From Streptomyces sp. SAI-135 (GTDB lineage Bacteria > Actinomycetota > Actinomycetes > Streptomycetales > Streptomycetaceae), in contig NZ_JARXYP010000001.1 of assembly GCF_029893805.1 (NCBI RefSeq), positions 992,001 to 1,056,000 on the forward strand: 64,000 nt of DNA, given 5' to 3'. The position numbers were made by a program, and so were the translations under genes. Under the pieces are notes generated by a model that was not told the origin of the DNA, made no database searches, and was given only the letters and a program-made list of their open reading frames with translations. How positions within the stretch are numbered: position 1 is the stretch's first letter; the number at the start of each line of letters is the position of its first letter. Below, one piece after another: positions 8,595 through 16,727 of the stretch.

Positions 8595-9203
8595 TCAGCG
8601 TCGGTTGCCTTCCGGCCGGGCTCCGGTGGTCAGCCCGGGGGTGACCAGGGCGAGCCAACGGGCCCGGGCCGCGGGCGGTTGGTCGGTGGGAGCGGTGGAG
8701 AACAGCAGGTAGATGTCACTGACCGTGACGTCGGGGTGGATGTCGCCGTCGGACTGGCCAGCCCGGATGAGTGCGGCGACGGCGTTGCTGCCGCGGTCCT
8801 CGTCGGCGCGGTCGCCCGGCTCCGCGCCCAGCGTCTGGGCGGCCGCCTTCACGGCGCGATCGGTTACGGACTGCTCGATGACGCGGCCGAGGAAAGCGGT
8901 CAGCTCGTCCGCGGCCCGGGCTCCGGCGTCGACACGGGCGAGGACGGCTTCGGCGTCGTCGGCGACACGGGCGACGCACTCGGCGACGACGGCGGCGACC
9001 AGATCCGTCTTGGTGGGGAAGTGCCGGTACAGGGTGCCCACGGCCACGCCCGCAGCGGCGGCTATCTCATCCATGCCGACCTCGGGGCCGTGCTGGGTGA
9101 TCTGCTCACCGGCGGCGGTGAGGATCTTCCGTCGGTTGCGGACCGCGTCGGCGCGCGGCGCCCTGGCCTGGGTCACGGAACTTGCCCGCCCTTTCACTTG
9201 CAT
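8595..9203 (-). CDS. TetR-family transcriptional regulator
   Basis: A TetR repressor of 202 residues. The N-terminal helix-turn-helix is clear: RRKILTAAGEQITQHG, then EIAAAAGVAVGTLYRHFPTK (about residues 24-65). The C-terminal ligand-binding part contains VTDRAVKAAAQTLG and ends in a Pro/Ala-rich helix. The ATG at 9203 is used; a TTG one codon upstream is also in frame. The gene diverges from a short-chain dehydrogenase gene. The 66-bp intergenic region carries two palindromes of the same half-site, so autoregulation plus control of the dehydrogenase is likely. Confidence 0.92.
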   Translation of the reverse strand: MQVKGRASSVTQARAPRADAVRNRRKILTAAGEQITQHGPEVGMDEIAAAAGVAVGTLYRHFPTKTDLVAAVVAECVARVADDAEAVLARVDAGARAADELTAFLGRVIEQSVTDRAVKAAAQTLGAEPGDRADEDRGSNAVAALIRAGQSDGDIHPDVTVSDIYLLFSTAPTDQPPAARARWLALVTPGLTTGARPEGNRR

Positions 9204-9208
9204 CAAGA

Positions 9209-9222
9209 TGAACCAAGGTTCA
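9209..9222. promoter_or_regulatory. TetR operator 1
   Basis: Perfect palindrome TGAACCAAGGTTCA located six bases from the start codon of the TetR gene, in the divergent intergenic region. Confidence 0.7.
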
Positions 9223-9232
9223 GGATAGATGG

Positions 9233-9246
9233 TGAACCACAGTTCA
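9233..9246. promoter_or_regulatory. TetR operator 2
   Basis: TGAACCACAGTTCA repeats the half-site TGAAC...GTTCA of operator 1, with centres 24 bp apart, upstream of the dehydrogenase start codon at 9270. Confidence 0.65.
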
Positions 9247-9269
9247 TCTTACCTGTGAGGACTGCCACC

Positions 9270-10100
9270 ATGCCCGCCAAGACCGCCCTTGTCACCGGTG
9301 CCTCCTCCGGCATCGGCGAAGCCACCGCCCTCAAGCTCAACGAGCTCGGCTACACCGTCTACGGGGCCGCCCGCCGCACCGACCGCCTGGTCAAGCTCGC
9401 CGACCGCGGCATCCGCCCGCTGGCCATGGACGTCACCGACGACGCCTCCATGCAGACCGGCATCAACAAGATCATCGCGGAGACCGGCCGGATCGACGTG
9501 CTGGCCAACAACGCCGGCTACGGCTCCTACGGTGCCCTCGAAGACGTGCCCCTGGACGAGGCCCGCTACCAGTTCGAGGTCAACGTCTTCGGTGCGATCC
9601 GCCTGACCCAGCTCGTGCTGCCCCACATGCGGGCCCAGCGCTCCGGCACCGTCGTCAACGTCACCTCGATGGGCGGCAAGATCTACACCCCGCTCGGCGG
9701 CTGGTACCACGGCACCAAGTTCGCCCTGGAAGCCCTCAGCGACTGCCTGCGCCTGGAGGCCAAGCCCTTCGGCATCGACGTCGTCGTCATCGAGCCGGGC
9801 GGCATCGCCACCGAATGGGGTGCCATCGCCGCCGACAAGCTGGAGAAGTCCTCCACCGACGGCGCATACGCCACCCAGGCCGCCGCCGTCGCCTCCTCAC
9901 TGCGCTCCGAGGCCAACGCCAACCGCAACTCCCCGCCCTCCGTCATCGCCGACGCCATCGCCAAGGCCGTCACCGCCCGCCGCCCCAAGACCCGCTACGC
10001 CACCGGCTTCGGCGCCCGCCCCCTCATCGCCCTGCGCAGCCTCCTGCCCGACCGCGCCTTCGACACCGTCATCTCCCGAGCCATCGGCCTGCCGCGCTGA
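9270..10100 (+). CDS. Short-chain dehydrogenase/reductase (SDR)
   Basis: A 276-residue classical SDR. The cofactor loop TGASSGIGEA is at residues 9-18, LANNAGYGS near 79-87, the catalytic serine in VVNVTSMGG near 133 and the YHGTK catalytic Tyr/Lys pair near 148-152. ARRTD after the second strand suggests an NADP preference. The tail (RYATGFGARPLIALR then LLPDRAFDTVISRA) is typical of the SDR subgroup that is usually TetR-linked in Streptomyces. The ATG at 9270 has GTGAGG upstream; the frame is open far 5' of this but not protein-like. It is transcribed divergently from its presumed TetR repressor. Confidence 0.95.
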   Translation: MPAKTALVTGASSGIGEATALKLNELGYTVYGAARRTDRLVKLADRGIRPLAMDVTDDASMQTGINKIIAETGRIDVLANNAGYGSYGALEDVPLDEARYQFEVNVFGAIRLTQLVLPHMRAQRSGTVVNVTSMGGKIYTPLGGWYHGTKFALEALSDCLRLEAKPFGIDVVVIEPGGIATEWGAIAADKLEKSSTDGAYATQAAAVASSLRSEANANRNSPPSVIADAIAKAVTARRPKTRYATGFGARPLIALRSLLPDRAFDTVISRAIGLPR

Positions 10101-10579
10101 ACCATCCGGGACAGCCAAGGCCCGCAGGGTGCTGTCGAAACTCGCGAACCGTTCGACAGCCGTCGCCGCTCAAGTGCCTCCCAAACCCGTCAACAAATGC
10201 TGTCGCAACTCGTGACCACAGCCACTCACCCCCGCCCACGGCTGGTCACAGGCTTGCCCGGGCGTGCCGAGAGCTTGCCCGGTTGAGAGGGCAAGCCCTC
10301 CGGTCACAGGTGCTTGCCCAGGACCCCGGTGGCCGCCTTCGAGACAGCAAACCTGTGCGCGCTGAATACCTACATCATTTGCGGCGAAGCCATCAGCTTT
10401 GCACGAACTTCAGGCTGAGGGCTTGGACACCGACTGACTTCCGCCGGGCGGGGCCCCGGTGGGCTGCCCGGCCGGAGCCTCTTTGGGGTTTTTACGGCGG
10501 ACTCAGCGGCCCTATCAAGAAACCGGCGTGCGGGAACCGGCCGGGATCGGCACTCCCGCGTCCTGGTCGACGGAAGTGG
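10101..10579. other. Degenerate intergenic stretch with dispersed motif copies
   Basis: No gene seen. It contains reverse copies of the short motif (GCTGTCGCAACTCGTGACCA at 10199-10218, and GCTGTCGAAACTCGCGAAC near 10132), implying this motif marks several junctions in the region. Confidence 0.4.
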
Positions 10580-10742
10580 TGCACGTGCTCTCCGGCGGCA
10601 CCCGAGGCCGGTCGACGGTCCAGACCGACGCGGACTGCTCGCCCCGGACGCAGGGGTACCAGTGCTGCTGGTGGAGGTCGACAACTGCATGGAAAGCCCG
10701 GAGCGCCTGGCAGCCAAGTTCGGTTCCTCCAAGAGATATTGA
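10580..10742 (+). pseudogene. C-terminal remnant of a replication-relaxation-type protein
   Basis: One frame reads HPRPVDGPDRRGLLAPDAG, then VPVLLVEVDNCMESPERLAA and KFGSSKRY before the stop at 10742. The block AP-x-x-GVPVL-x-VEVDNC followed by AAKF is, as I recall, the typical end of actinobacterial replication-relaxation family proteins found on plasmids and integrative elements. The rest of the gene is missing. Confidence 0.5.
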
Positions 10743-10769
10743 GTGTGCAGTCAGACAGCTCGCCTGGTT

Positions 10770-11510
10770 CTACAGGTCGGCTACGAGAAGCCGGTAGCCG
10801 ACATCGAGTGCTTCTTGGTCGAGCAGGTCGGCATGGCGTTGGTGCCACCGGCCGGAGGACAGGTCGTCGGACAGCCGGGCCAAGCCAGGCTGGATGACGT
10901 CGTCGCTGATCTGGGCGAACATTGAGATACCGGCCCGGACCTGCGGATCGAGGTATGCCTCGGGGCGCCGCCAGAAAGCGGCGAGGAATCCGTCGGTGCA
11001 GTCGTACGGGATGGGGACCGTCTCGATGCGGGCGCCTCCCAACAGCGTGACCAAGCGGTCGACCGCGACCGCCCGTGTGTCGTCGAACTCGGCCGCCTCC
11101 GGCAGGTACTCGTCCAGCAGCCAGAAGCTGTGGTTGATGTCGGGGTCGAAGGTGAAGATAACGATCCGTTGCCGGGCGATGCGGCGGAGTTCCCCGATGC
11201 CGGCTTCCAGGTCGCTCCAGTGGTGCACGGTCAGGAGGGCCATCACCGCATCAGCCGAGTCGTCAGCAAGAGGGATCGACTCCGCGGATGCCTCCAGAGT
11301 CCGCGCGGATTCGGCCGGCCGCTGGGCGATCATCACTGCGCTGGGTTCAACAGCCAACACCGTTTCTGGCGGTTCGTAGGAGCCGGTGCCGGCCCCCACG
11401 TTGATCACGGTGGCGGCACCACCGAGAGCTTGATGGATCCTGGCGGAAATTCGGGGGTCCGGTCGCCGGGTGTCAGCGTAGGTCGAACCGATGCTGTCGT
11501 AAGTCGCCAC
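10770..11510 (-). CDS. Class I SAM-dependent methyltransferase
   Basis: A 246-residue protein with the Rossmann-type SAM site: VINVGAGTGSYEP (motif I, about 36-48), VLAVEPSAVMIAQRP (motif II acidic residue near 55) and VMALLTVHHWSDLEAGIGEL (post-motif region). The C-terminal half (DCTDGFLAAFWRRPEAYLDP) matches the small-molecule methyltransferases commonly annotated as methyltransferase type 11. Translation starts at a GTG at 11510. The substrate cannot be told from sequence. The gene stands alone on the minus strand. Confidence 0.88.
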   Translation of the reverse strand: MATYDSIGSTYADTRRPDPRISARIHQALGGAATVINVGAGTGSYEPPETVLAVEPSAVMIAQRPAESARTLEASAESIPLADDSADAVMALLTVHHWSDLEAGIGELRRIARQRIVIFTFDPDINHSFWLLDEYLPEAAEFDDTRAVAVDRLVTLLGGARIETVPIPYDCTDGFLAAFWRRPEAYLDPQVRAGISMFAQISDDVIQPGLARLSDDLSSGRWHQRHADLLDQEALDVGYRLLVADL

Positions 11511-11901
11511 ACCCCGCAGTATGCCCTTCCCACTGGCACCGGAAAGAGCTCGCAGCGTTGTCAGTTCTCATCGACATTTTCGAGCTGTTTGATCGCCAAC
11601 CGCTGCGGCGAAACCGTCGACAAACGTTGCCCGGGGCCATGGTCTGGTGTGGCGTAGCTGTTGCGCCTGCTTATTGATCTTGGTTGTGCCCTGCTGGTGT
11701 TCAGTTGTACTGAGCGGTATGCCTGTTCCGCGGAGGAGGCTTACGCGGGGCTGAGGCGCCGGGGGCGGGTGGTACGTGGGCTGAGCTGGATGTTCGTGGC
11801 TGCGCAGTGAGCTGAGTGGGGCGGCGGTTTTTGCGCAGTGTGGTTGGCGCGCCTATAGGCAGGTACTGGCTGTTTTCGGCAGGGTCGGGGCGTGGGTTGG
11901 T

Positions 11902-12532
11902 TCAGTGTGTGGTCAGGCGTTGCCAGAGCAGGTCGTGGTCGGCGGGTGCGAGGCGGGGGGTGCGGGGGCAGGCGGTCAAGGGCTGCGGCGACGATGAGGG
12001 TCTCGGGATAGGTGATCAGGTCCCGGCAGGTCAGGGCGGGGGAGGCCGGGCCAGGAGGGATGTGGGGGTTGGCGGCGATGAGCCAGTGCAGGCGCATCCG
12101 CCAGCGGTGGTGCAGGTGCTGACGGTGGTCGTACCAGCGCGTCGTGATCGTCGACGCCCAGTTCAGGGAGGCCACCATCGGGCGGCGGCGGCGAAGGTGG
12201 GCTCGGGTGAGTTCGGGGACAGCTCGGATGTCGAGGGGCGCGGGGTGCCGGGGGTCGCTGGCGGCCTGCTGGTGGCGGGTGCAGATCATGATCCGGGGCA
12301 GGTGGGGCGCCGGGTGGATCCATGCGGGGGCTGCCGCGTGCGGGCTGCGGCGGATGGTGCAGGTGGTGCAGGCCGGTAACGGCTGCATGGCGGGTTCTAC
12401 GGTCTGCCAACGGGCGGCGGCGTGGTGTGGGCTGTCATGGTCGGACGGTGCGGGCTGCCGCAGGCCGGGCAGGGCGCGGGCGAGGTGCGCGGTCGGGATG
12501 CCCCGTGCCGGCGGGTACCACGGGCGCGTCAC
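11902..12532 (-). pseudogene. Zn-binding TniQ-like protein with C-terminal frameshift
   Basis: Read from a GTG at 12532: VTRPWYPPARGIPTAHLARA, then CTTCTIRR, APHLPRIMICTRHQQA, LDIRAVPELTRAH, and WYDHRQHLHHRWRMRLHWLI. Paired cysteines and a C-x-x-H placed before a long basic helical part resemble the TniQ/zinc-ribbon proteins of actinobacteria, though the match is weak and from memory. Near 11955-11968 two G runs mark a frameshift. In the other frame the protein ends naturally as LAPADHDLLWQRLTTH, with its stop at 11902; without the shift it runs on in nonsense to 11741. The 5' end abuts the CRISPR remnant. Confidence 0.45.
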
Positions 12533-12554
12533 GGCGTCCGCAAGCAGCCTGAGC

Positions 12555-12823
12555 TGAACACCCTCGCGCTGGCGAGGACCACAGCGGGTGCCCGATCGCT
12601 GTACGGGAGTTGAACGGACCACTACCGCGTTGGCGGGAACCACCAGTTCGGCAACTTCTCCGAACAACGGCTACGGACCACCCCGCGCTGGCGGGGACCA
12701 CTGTTAGGCGGGGAGCTCGATGAACGGGGAGAGCGGACCACCCCCGCGTTGGCGGGGACCACCACAGCACAGCGACCGTGACCGAGTGCTCGGGCGGGAG
12801 CACTCCCGCGCAGGCGGGAAGGG
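12555..12823 (-). CRISPR. Degenerate type I-E CRISPR array, five repeats
   Basis: Repeats lie at 12555-12582, 12615-12643, 12674-12701, 12734-12762 and 12795-12823. The core is GGACCACCCCCGCG, then TTGGCGGGGACCAC, with a short inverted repeat (CCCCGC...GCGGGG). Repeat ends are spaced 61, 58, 61 and 61 bases, giving spacers of 32, 30, 32 and 32 nt, the classic I-E geometry. The reverse complement (GTGGTCCCCGCC...GGTCCG) aligns with the E. coli-type repeat, so crRNA transcription would be on the minus strand. The outer repeats carry several substitutions. A truncated cas3 starts 224 bp to the right, and no other cas gene is present. Confidence 0.85.
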
Positions 12824-13046
12824 CCGTCCGGTTGGGGGCTGTCCGCTCGACGATCAGCTCTGCTGTGTCGGCGGTATGTGGCGGCGTCGGGGTGGCTGTG
12901 AGCGGTGAACTGCTGTTCTTTGTTTGGGGCTTGGCTGTTTTGGTGTCAAGGTGCGTGCGGTGCGGTGCCCGTGGGTGATCAGGTTACTGGTGGTGGGCGG
13001 GCCTTGTCGGTCTGCGGGTCTTGTTGCTTGTGGGGGGTGGGTTGTT

Positions 13047-14199
13047 GTGGATGTTCGTGGTGTGTGGGGGAAGTTGGGGTCTGGTGCGGTTTCGCATCCT
13101 TTGGTGTGTCATGCGTTGGATACGGCGGTGGTGGCTGAGGGGTTGTTGGGGGTGCTGGTAGGGCCGCATGGGCGTGGGGAGTTGGAGCGGGCTTTCGGTC
13201 CGTTGGGGGATGCGGCGGGTTGGGTGTCGGTGTTGTGTGGTCTGCATGATGTGGGCAAGGCGTCGCCGGCGTTTCAGGGGTTGCGGCAGGACGTGGCGGT
13301 GGCGGCGTTGGGCCCGGTGGAGGGTCCTCGTATCGAGCGGTTGGTGCGGTGGAGGGATCCGGGGGCGCGTACGGATTGTCATCACGGGGTGCTGACGGCG
13401 GTGCAGATGGTGCGGCTGCTGCGGTCGTGGGGGGCTGGGCCGGCGACGGCCCGGTCTATTGCGTGGGCGCTGGGCGGGCATCACGGGGTGGTTCCGTCGG
13501 CTGCGTCGGTACGGCAGGCGCGGGAGGCGGTGGGGGATCACGGGGGTGCCTGGTGGGCAGCCGTCTGTGATGCTCTGGTGGGCCGGGTGGTGTCGCTGTG
13601 GGGGCTTGGCGAACCGGGGGAACTGCCGTGGGGGGATGTGCGGTTGAGTCCTGAGGCGGTGGTGGCGCTGGCCGGGCTGACGTCGGTCAGTGACTGGATC
13701 GCTTCGGCACGGCCGGAGAAAACCTACGCAGGCCCACATGTCGATCTTGCCGCCTATCTCGGACAGGCGCGGGTGGCGGAGGCGCGCAAGGTGGAGAAGC
13801 TGGCGTGGCGGCCGTGGCAGCCGCTGGCTGACACCTCTTTCGCGGCGCTGTTCCCGGACGAGGCGCGCCCGCACCCGGTGCAGGCGGCGGTGGAGTCGGT
13901 GGTGGCCGGCATGCGGGAGCCGGGGATCGTGGTGGTGGCGGCGCCGACGGGGGAGGGGAAGACGAAGGCCGCGTTGCAGGCCGCGGCGGCGATGGTGCGC
14001 AGGTTTTCGCTGCGGGGGTTTTATGTGGCGATGCCCTCGCGTGTGACGAGTAATCAGGCGTTCGAGACGGTGGGGGGAGCTACTGGAGGAAGCGGGGGCG
14101 GAGGTGCCGGTGCGGCTGCTGCATGCCGCGGCCGCCGAGTACCTCAAGGGCCGTCCCGCAGCGGTGGATCCGGCCGCCGCATGTTCTCTGGGGCTCTGA
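13047..14199 (+). pseudogene. cas3: Truncated and frameshifted cas3 (HD nuclease-helicase)
   Basis: From the GTG at 13047 (GGGGGGTGG seven bases upstream), the HD nuclease domain is readable: SHPLVCHALDTA (His17, His22), CGLHDVGKASPAF (His67-Asp68), TDCHHGVLTA, LGGHHGVVPS and AGLTSVSDWIAS. The SF2 helicase begins with motif I APTGEGKTKAAL (about 299-310) and MPSRVTSNQAFETV. At a six-G run (14072-14077) the frame breaks. The +1 frame continues as GELLEEAGAEVPVRLLHAAA, then EYLKGRPAAVDPA, and is then cut off at about 14175 by unrelated sequence. Most of the helicase, and all Cascade genes, are missing, so interference is impossible. Confidence 0.9.
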
Positions 14200-14580
14200 G
14201 CTGTGGCGTTAGTGAGTGGTTCACGTTGGTGCAGCTCAGCGCCATTGATCGAGAGTCTAGCCACTGCGACAGGTGTAGTGCTGTAGCCCGAAGGGGCTGT
14301 TGGGCGGCCATCTCGTTGACGGGGCTGCCGCGGAGCCCGGGTGGCACTGCGGGGCCGTGCGTGTCGCGAGAGTGTCCACGTCGTTCACATAAGACGATCT
14401 TGGACACCCTCAGCATGGGCCACGCGTCGAGAACGACACGCGCGCCACCAGGCACCTACCGGCCCATGCACACCAGCGGCGCCCGAGACCCGAATCCCGG
14501 ACGCCGCTGAAGACTGCCGCTTGACAGACCGGCCCCCTATATCAGTGCAGTGACCGCATAGGCCGGCCGGTTCGGGTGCC
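14200..14580. other. Unassigned sequence replacing the 3' half of cas3
   Basis: No recognisable gene. Short frames on both strands look like fragments. The junction near 14175-14200 is where cas3 similarity stops, so this may be the flank of a deletion or a lost insertion. Confidence 0.4.
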
Positions 14581-15495
14581 TTACAGGTTGTTCGCATAGA
14601 AGCTGGTGAGTCGTTCGACGGCGGCGTCGACGTATTCGGGTTCGTCGTACATCTCGTAGTGGCCGGCGCCGTCGATCACCATGAGGTCGACGGGGTTGGG
14701 GGCCATCTTCCACAGCTGCATGCCCGTCTCGTAGGAGCCCGTGTTGCCGATGCGTCCGGCGAGGATGACCTGCAGTGGCTGGGTCATGAGCTGGTCGACG
14801 AGGTGGAAGGCGTCGTAGCCCAGCAGGAGGGAGTCGCTGCGCGAGAGGCGGCGGTTGGTGGAGTGCTCGTTGCTGCCGCGCTCGGTGCGGTAGTAGGTGA
14901 TGGCCTGGGTGGTGTCGATGTCGGTCAGCCCGGCTGCCGCGGCGTCCTCCAGGGTGTCGGGCAGCCAGTTCACTCGGGTCATCTCGCCGGAGCGGGTCTC
15001 TTCGATGCGCGCGTCGGCCAGGGCGTCGAGTGCTGCGGCCGGGCCGTCGGGCTGCCAGCTGCGCCACGTCGTACCCATGTTGCCGGGGACGACCGTGCCG
15101 ACCGCCTTGATGCGGTGGTCCGTGCGGGCGGTGTGCACGGCATAGCCGCCGCCGGCGCATATGCCGAGGACGCCGATGCGCTGCGGGTCGATGCCAGGGC
15201 TCGTGGTGAGCGCGTCGATGGCGTAGGAGATGTCCTCGCCGCGGCGGTAGGGGTCTTCGAGGTCACGGGGTTCGCCTTCGCTCTGCCCCTGGTGGGCGGG
15301 GTCGAAGACGAGCGCCGCGATGCCGCGGGCGGCGAGGCGGGAAGCGTAGTTGGCGCCGATCTGCTCCTTCACGCTGCTGCCGGGGGTGGAGAGCACCACG
15401 GCGGGCAGCGGTGCGCTGCTGCCCGCGTTGTCGGGCAGGTGGAGGTCCGCGGCGAGGTTGATGGGACCGCGCGGGATCGTGAGGTGCTGGATCAC
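14581..15495 (-). CDS. Alpha/beta hydrolase with cysteine nucleophile
   Basis: A 304-residue hydrolase. It has an N-terminal beta sheet (IPRGPINLAADLHLP), the segment AVVLSTPGSSVKEQI, ALVFDPAHQGQSEGEPRDLE, and the nucleophile elbow GVLGICAGGGYAVHTA, where the central residue is Cys as in dienelactone hydrolases. An acid in PLQVILAGRIG-proximal sequence and the histidine in DGAGHYEMYDEPEYV complete the triad. The start is the GTG at 15495 with GAAGGAAG upstream. It is divergent from a MarR-type regulator across a palindromic region, so it is probably an inducible detoxification enzyme (inference). Confidence 0.9.
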   Translation of the reverse strand: MIQHLTIPRGPINLAADLHLPDNAGSSAPLPAVVLSTPGSSVKEQIGANYASRLAARGIAALVFDPAHQGQSEGEPRDLEDPYRRGEDISYAIDALTTSPGIDPQRIGVLGICAGGGYAVHTARTDHRIKAVGTVVPGNMGTTWRSWQPDGPAAALDALADARIEETRSGEMTRVNWLPDTLEDAAAAGLTDIDTTQAITYYRTERGSNEHSTNRRLSRSDSLLLGYDAFHLVDQLMTQPLQVILAGRIGNTGSYETGMQLWKMAPNPVDLMVIDGAGHYEMYDEPEYVDAAVERLTSFYANNL

Positions 15496-15536
15496 GACTG
15501 GCTTCCTTCGCGAGATTGTTGTTCCATGGGAGTCCA

Positions 15537-15557
15537 GTACAAGGCGGTATCTTGTAC
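15537..15557. promoter_or_regulatory. Probable MarR operator
   Basis: Inverted repeat GTACAAG-(7)-CTTGTAC between the divergent hydrolase and MarR genes. Two further GTAC-centred elements (TAGTACG and CTGTACC, about 15567-15584) follow towards the MarR start codon. Confidence 0.55.
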
Positions 15558-15603
15558 GATCTGAAACTAGTACGAAACTGTACCATATGAAGCGGGGGAG
15601 CGC

Positions 15604-16038
15604 ATGTCGGTCGACGGGGCGCAGCTGTGGACGCTGAACCAGCGGCTGCTGGCAGTCGTGATGGATGCCTGCACGGAGGAACTGGCCGAGCTCGGGTTGG
15701 AGACGAAGGAGTTCTTCGTCCTGGCCGAGGTGGAGGCATCGCCGTACCCGGCCGAGATCGCGACCGCGCTGCTGCTGCCCAAGGCGAGCGTGACGGTCTA
15801 CGTCCGCAACCTCGTCGCCAAGGGCTTCATCCGCCGCGAGATCGACGAGGCGGACCTGCGGCGTCACCGGCTCGTACTGACCGCCGAGGGCACGAAAGCG
15901 CGCGATCGAGCACTTGCAGCCCTCGCGGCGGAGTACGACCGCAGGCTGGCGAGGGTCACCCCCCAGGACCGCGTCGAGCTGCAACGCATCCTCAACGCGA
16001 TGCTCGCCTCGCCCGCGTCAGGTCGTATGCGCGAGTGA
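15604..16038 (+). CDS. MarR-family transcriptional regulator
   Basis: A 144-residue winged-helix protein. LWTLNQRLLAVVMDACTEEL forms the dimer helices, PAEIATALLLPKASVTVYVR the helix-turn-helix (about 54-73) and KGFIRREIDEADLRRHRLVL the wing with the D-x-R-x-x-x-L-x-L-T signature. The C-terminal helix RVELQRILNAML completes the dimer interface. The ATG at 15604 follows GGGGGAG. It diverges from the alpha/beta hydrolase and likely represses it and itself through the GTACAAG-type palindrome. Confidence 0.93.
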   Translation: MSVDGAQLWTLNQRLLAVVMDACTEELAELGLETKEFFVLAEVEASPYPAEIATALLLPKASVTVYVRNLVAKGFIRREIDEADLRRHRLVLTAEGTKARDRALAALAAEYDRRLARVTPQDRVELQRILNAMLASPASGRMRE

Positions 16039-16106
16039 TCGTCTGATGAGCCTGTATGCTGTGGTCTTTCCGATCTTCGCTGCCCGTCCGGTCGTCGCCA
16101 AGGCTC

Positions 16107-16727
16107 TCAGCCGCTGGGGCCGCTTTCTGCTGCCGCTGGTGCTGATCGCGATCGGTCTCTCATCCTGATCGAGGGCGGGGCACTTCGGGCTGTAGGCGGG
16201 CCCGTTCCCTCCGGCGTGTGGTTCAGCGCCCGGGTCAGTTCACGGTTTGCCGCGCGTGCCGCGTCCAGTTCCTCGGTTCGTTCATCCAACTGTCCTTGCA
16301 CGTCGGCAAGTTGTTGTTCCAGTACGGTGATGCGGCGCTGAAGCTGGTCGAGGTCGGCCGGGGCACCGAGGCCGGATTCCGTCCAGACCGTCGTGCCCAG
16401 CTCCTCGGACAGGCGTTTTTCCAGCTGCCGGACGCGCGCCGTCAGCCGGGTGTTGCGTTCCAGGGCGTTGGCGAGGTCGGCCTGGAGCGAGGCTCTGCTC
16501 ACGGCCGCTGCTCTGCCTGCCTCGGCAGGGGTGGTTGCCGCGGCGTGGACGCGTTCGAGCAGGTCGCGGTGACGATAGAGGAAGGTGCGGTCGACACGGG
16601 CGGTGCGGGCGAGGCCGGACACGGTGATGTCCTGACCGCTGCGCAGGGCCGCGTCCAGGGCCTGGAGGACACGTTCGCGGCGGCGAGCGGAGTCGGCTCG
16701 TTTCCCCTCGATCATCGGGCTGGTCAC
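16107..16727 (-). CDS. Coiled-coil transposon protein (DUF6262/TnpC-like)
   Basis: A 206-residue protein: a basic N-terminal helix (RRRERVLQALDAALRSGQDI), a helix-turn-helix-like segment (TVSGLARTARVDRTFLYRHR) and a long coiled coil (LTARVRQLEKRLSEEL, then ITVLEQQLADVQGQLDERTE and ANRELTRALN). From memory, such proteins follow the second tyrosine recombinase in Tn554-like transposons of actinobacteria. It overlaps the upstream chimeric gene by 4 bp, exactly behind an integrase C-terminus, which supports this. The final approximately 30 residues (PPSIRMRDRSRSAP) look like read-through past the natural end. A shorter copy lies at 63406-63521. Confidence 0.7.
   Translation of the reverse strand: MTSPMIEGKRADSARRRERVLQALDAALRSGQDITVSGLARTARVDRTFLYRHRDLLERVHAAATTPAEAGRAAAVSRASLQADLANALERNTRLTARVRQLEKRLSEELGTTVWTESGLGAPADLDQLQRRITVLEQQLADVQGQLDERTEELDAARAANRELTRALNHTPEGTGPPTARSAPPSIRMRDRSRSAPAAAESGPSG

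Noticed and set aside
8133..9269. 5' extension of the SDR frame over the TetR gene
   Set aside because: The extension is antisense to a good TetR gene and the SDR family start is at 9270 with a ribosome site.
12555..12823. Functional CRISPR array
   Set aside because: Repeats are degenerate, and cas3 is truncated with all other cas genes absent, so only a relic is claimed.
12984..14264. Long minus-strand frame opposite cas3 (426 codons)
   Set aside because: Pro/Arg/His-rich low-information translation; the plus strand carries clear HD and helicase motifs.
14200..14510. Gene downstream of cas3 in the continuing frame
   Set aside because: After the frameshift and truncation the frame has no start signal and no recognisable domain.
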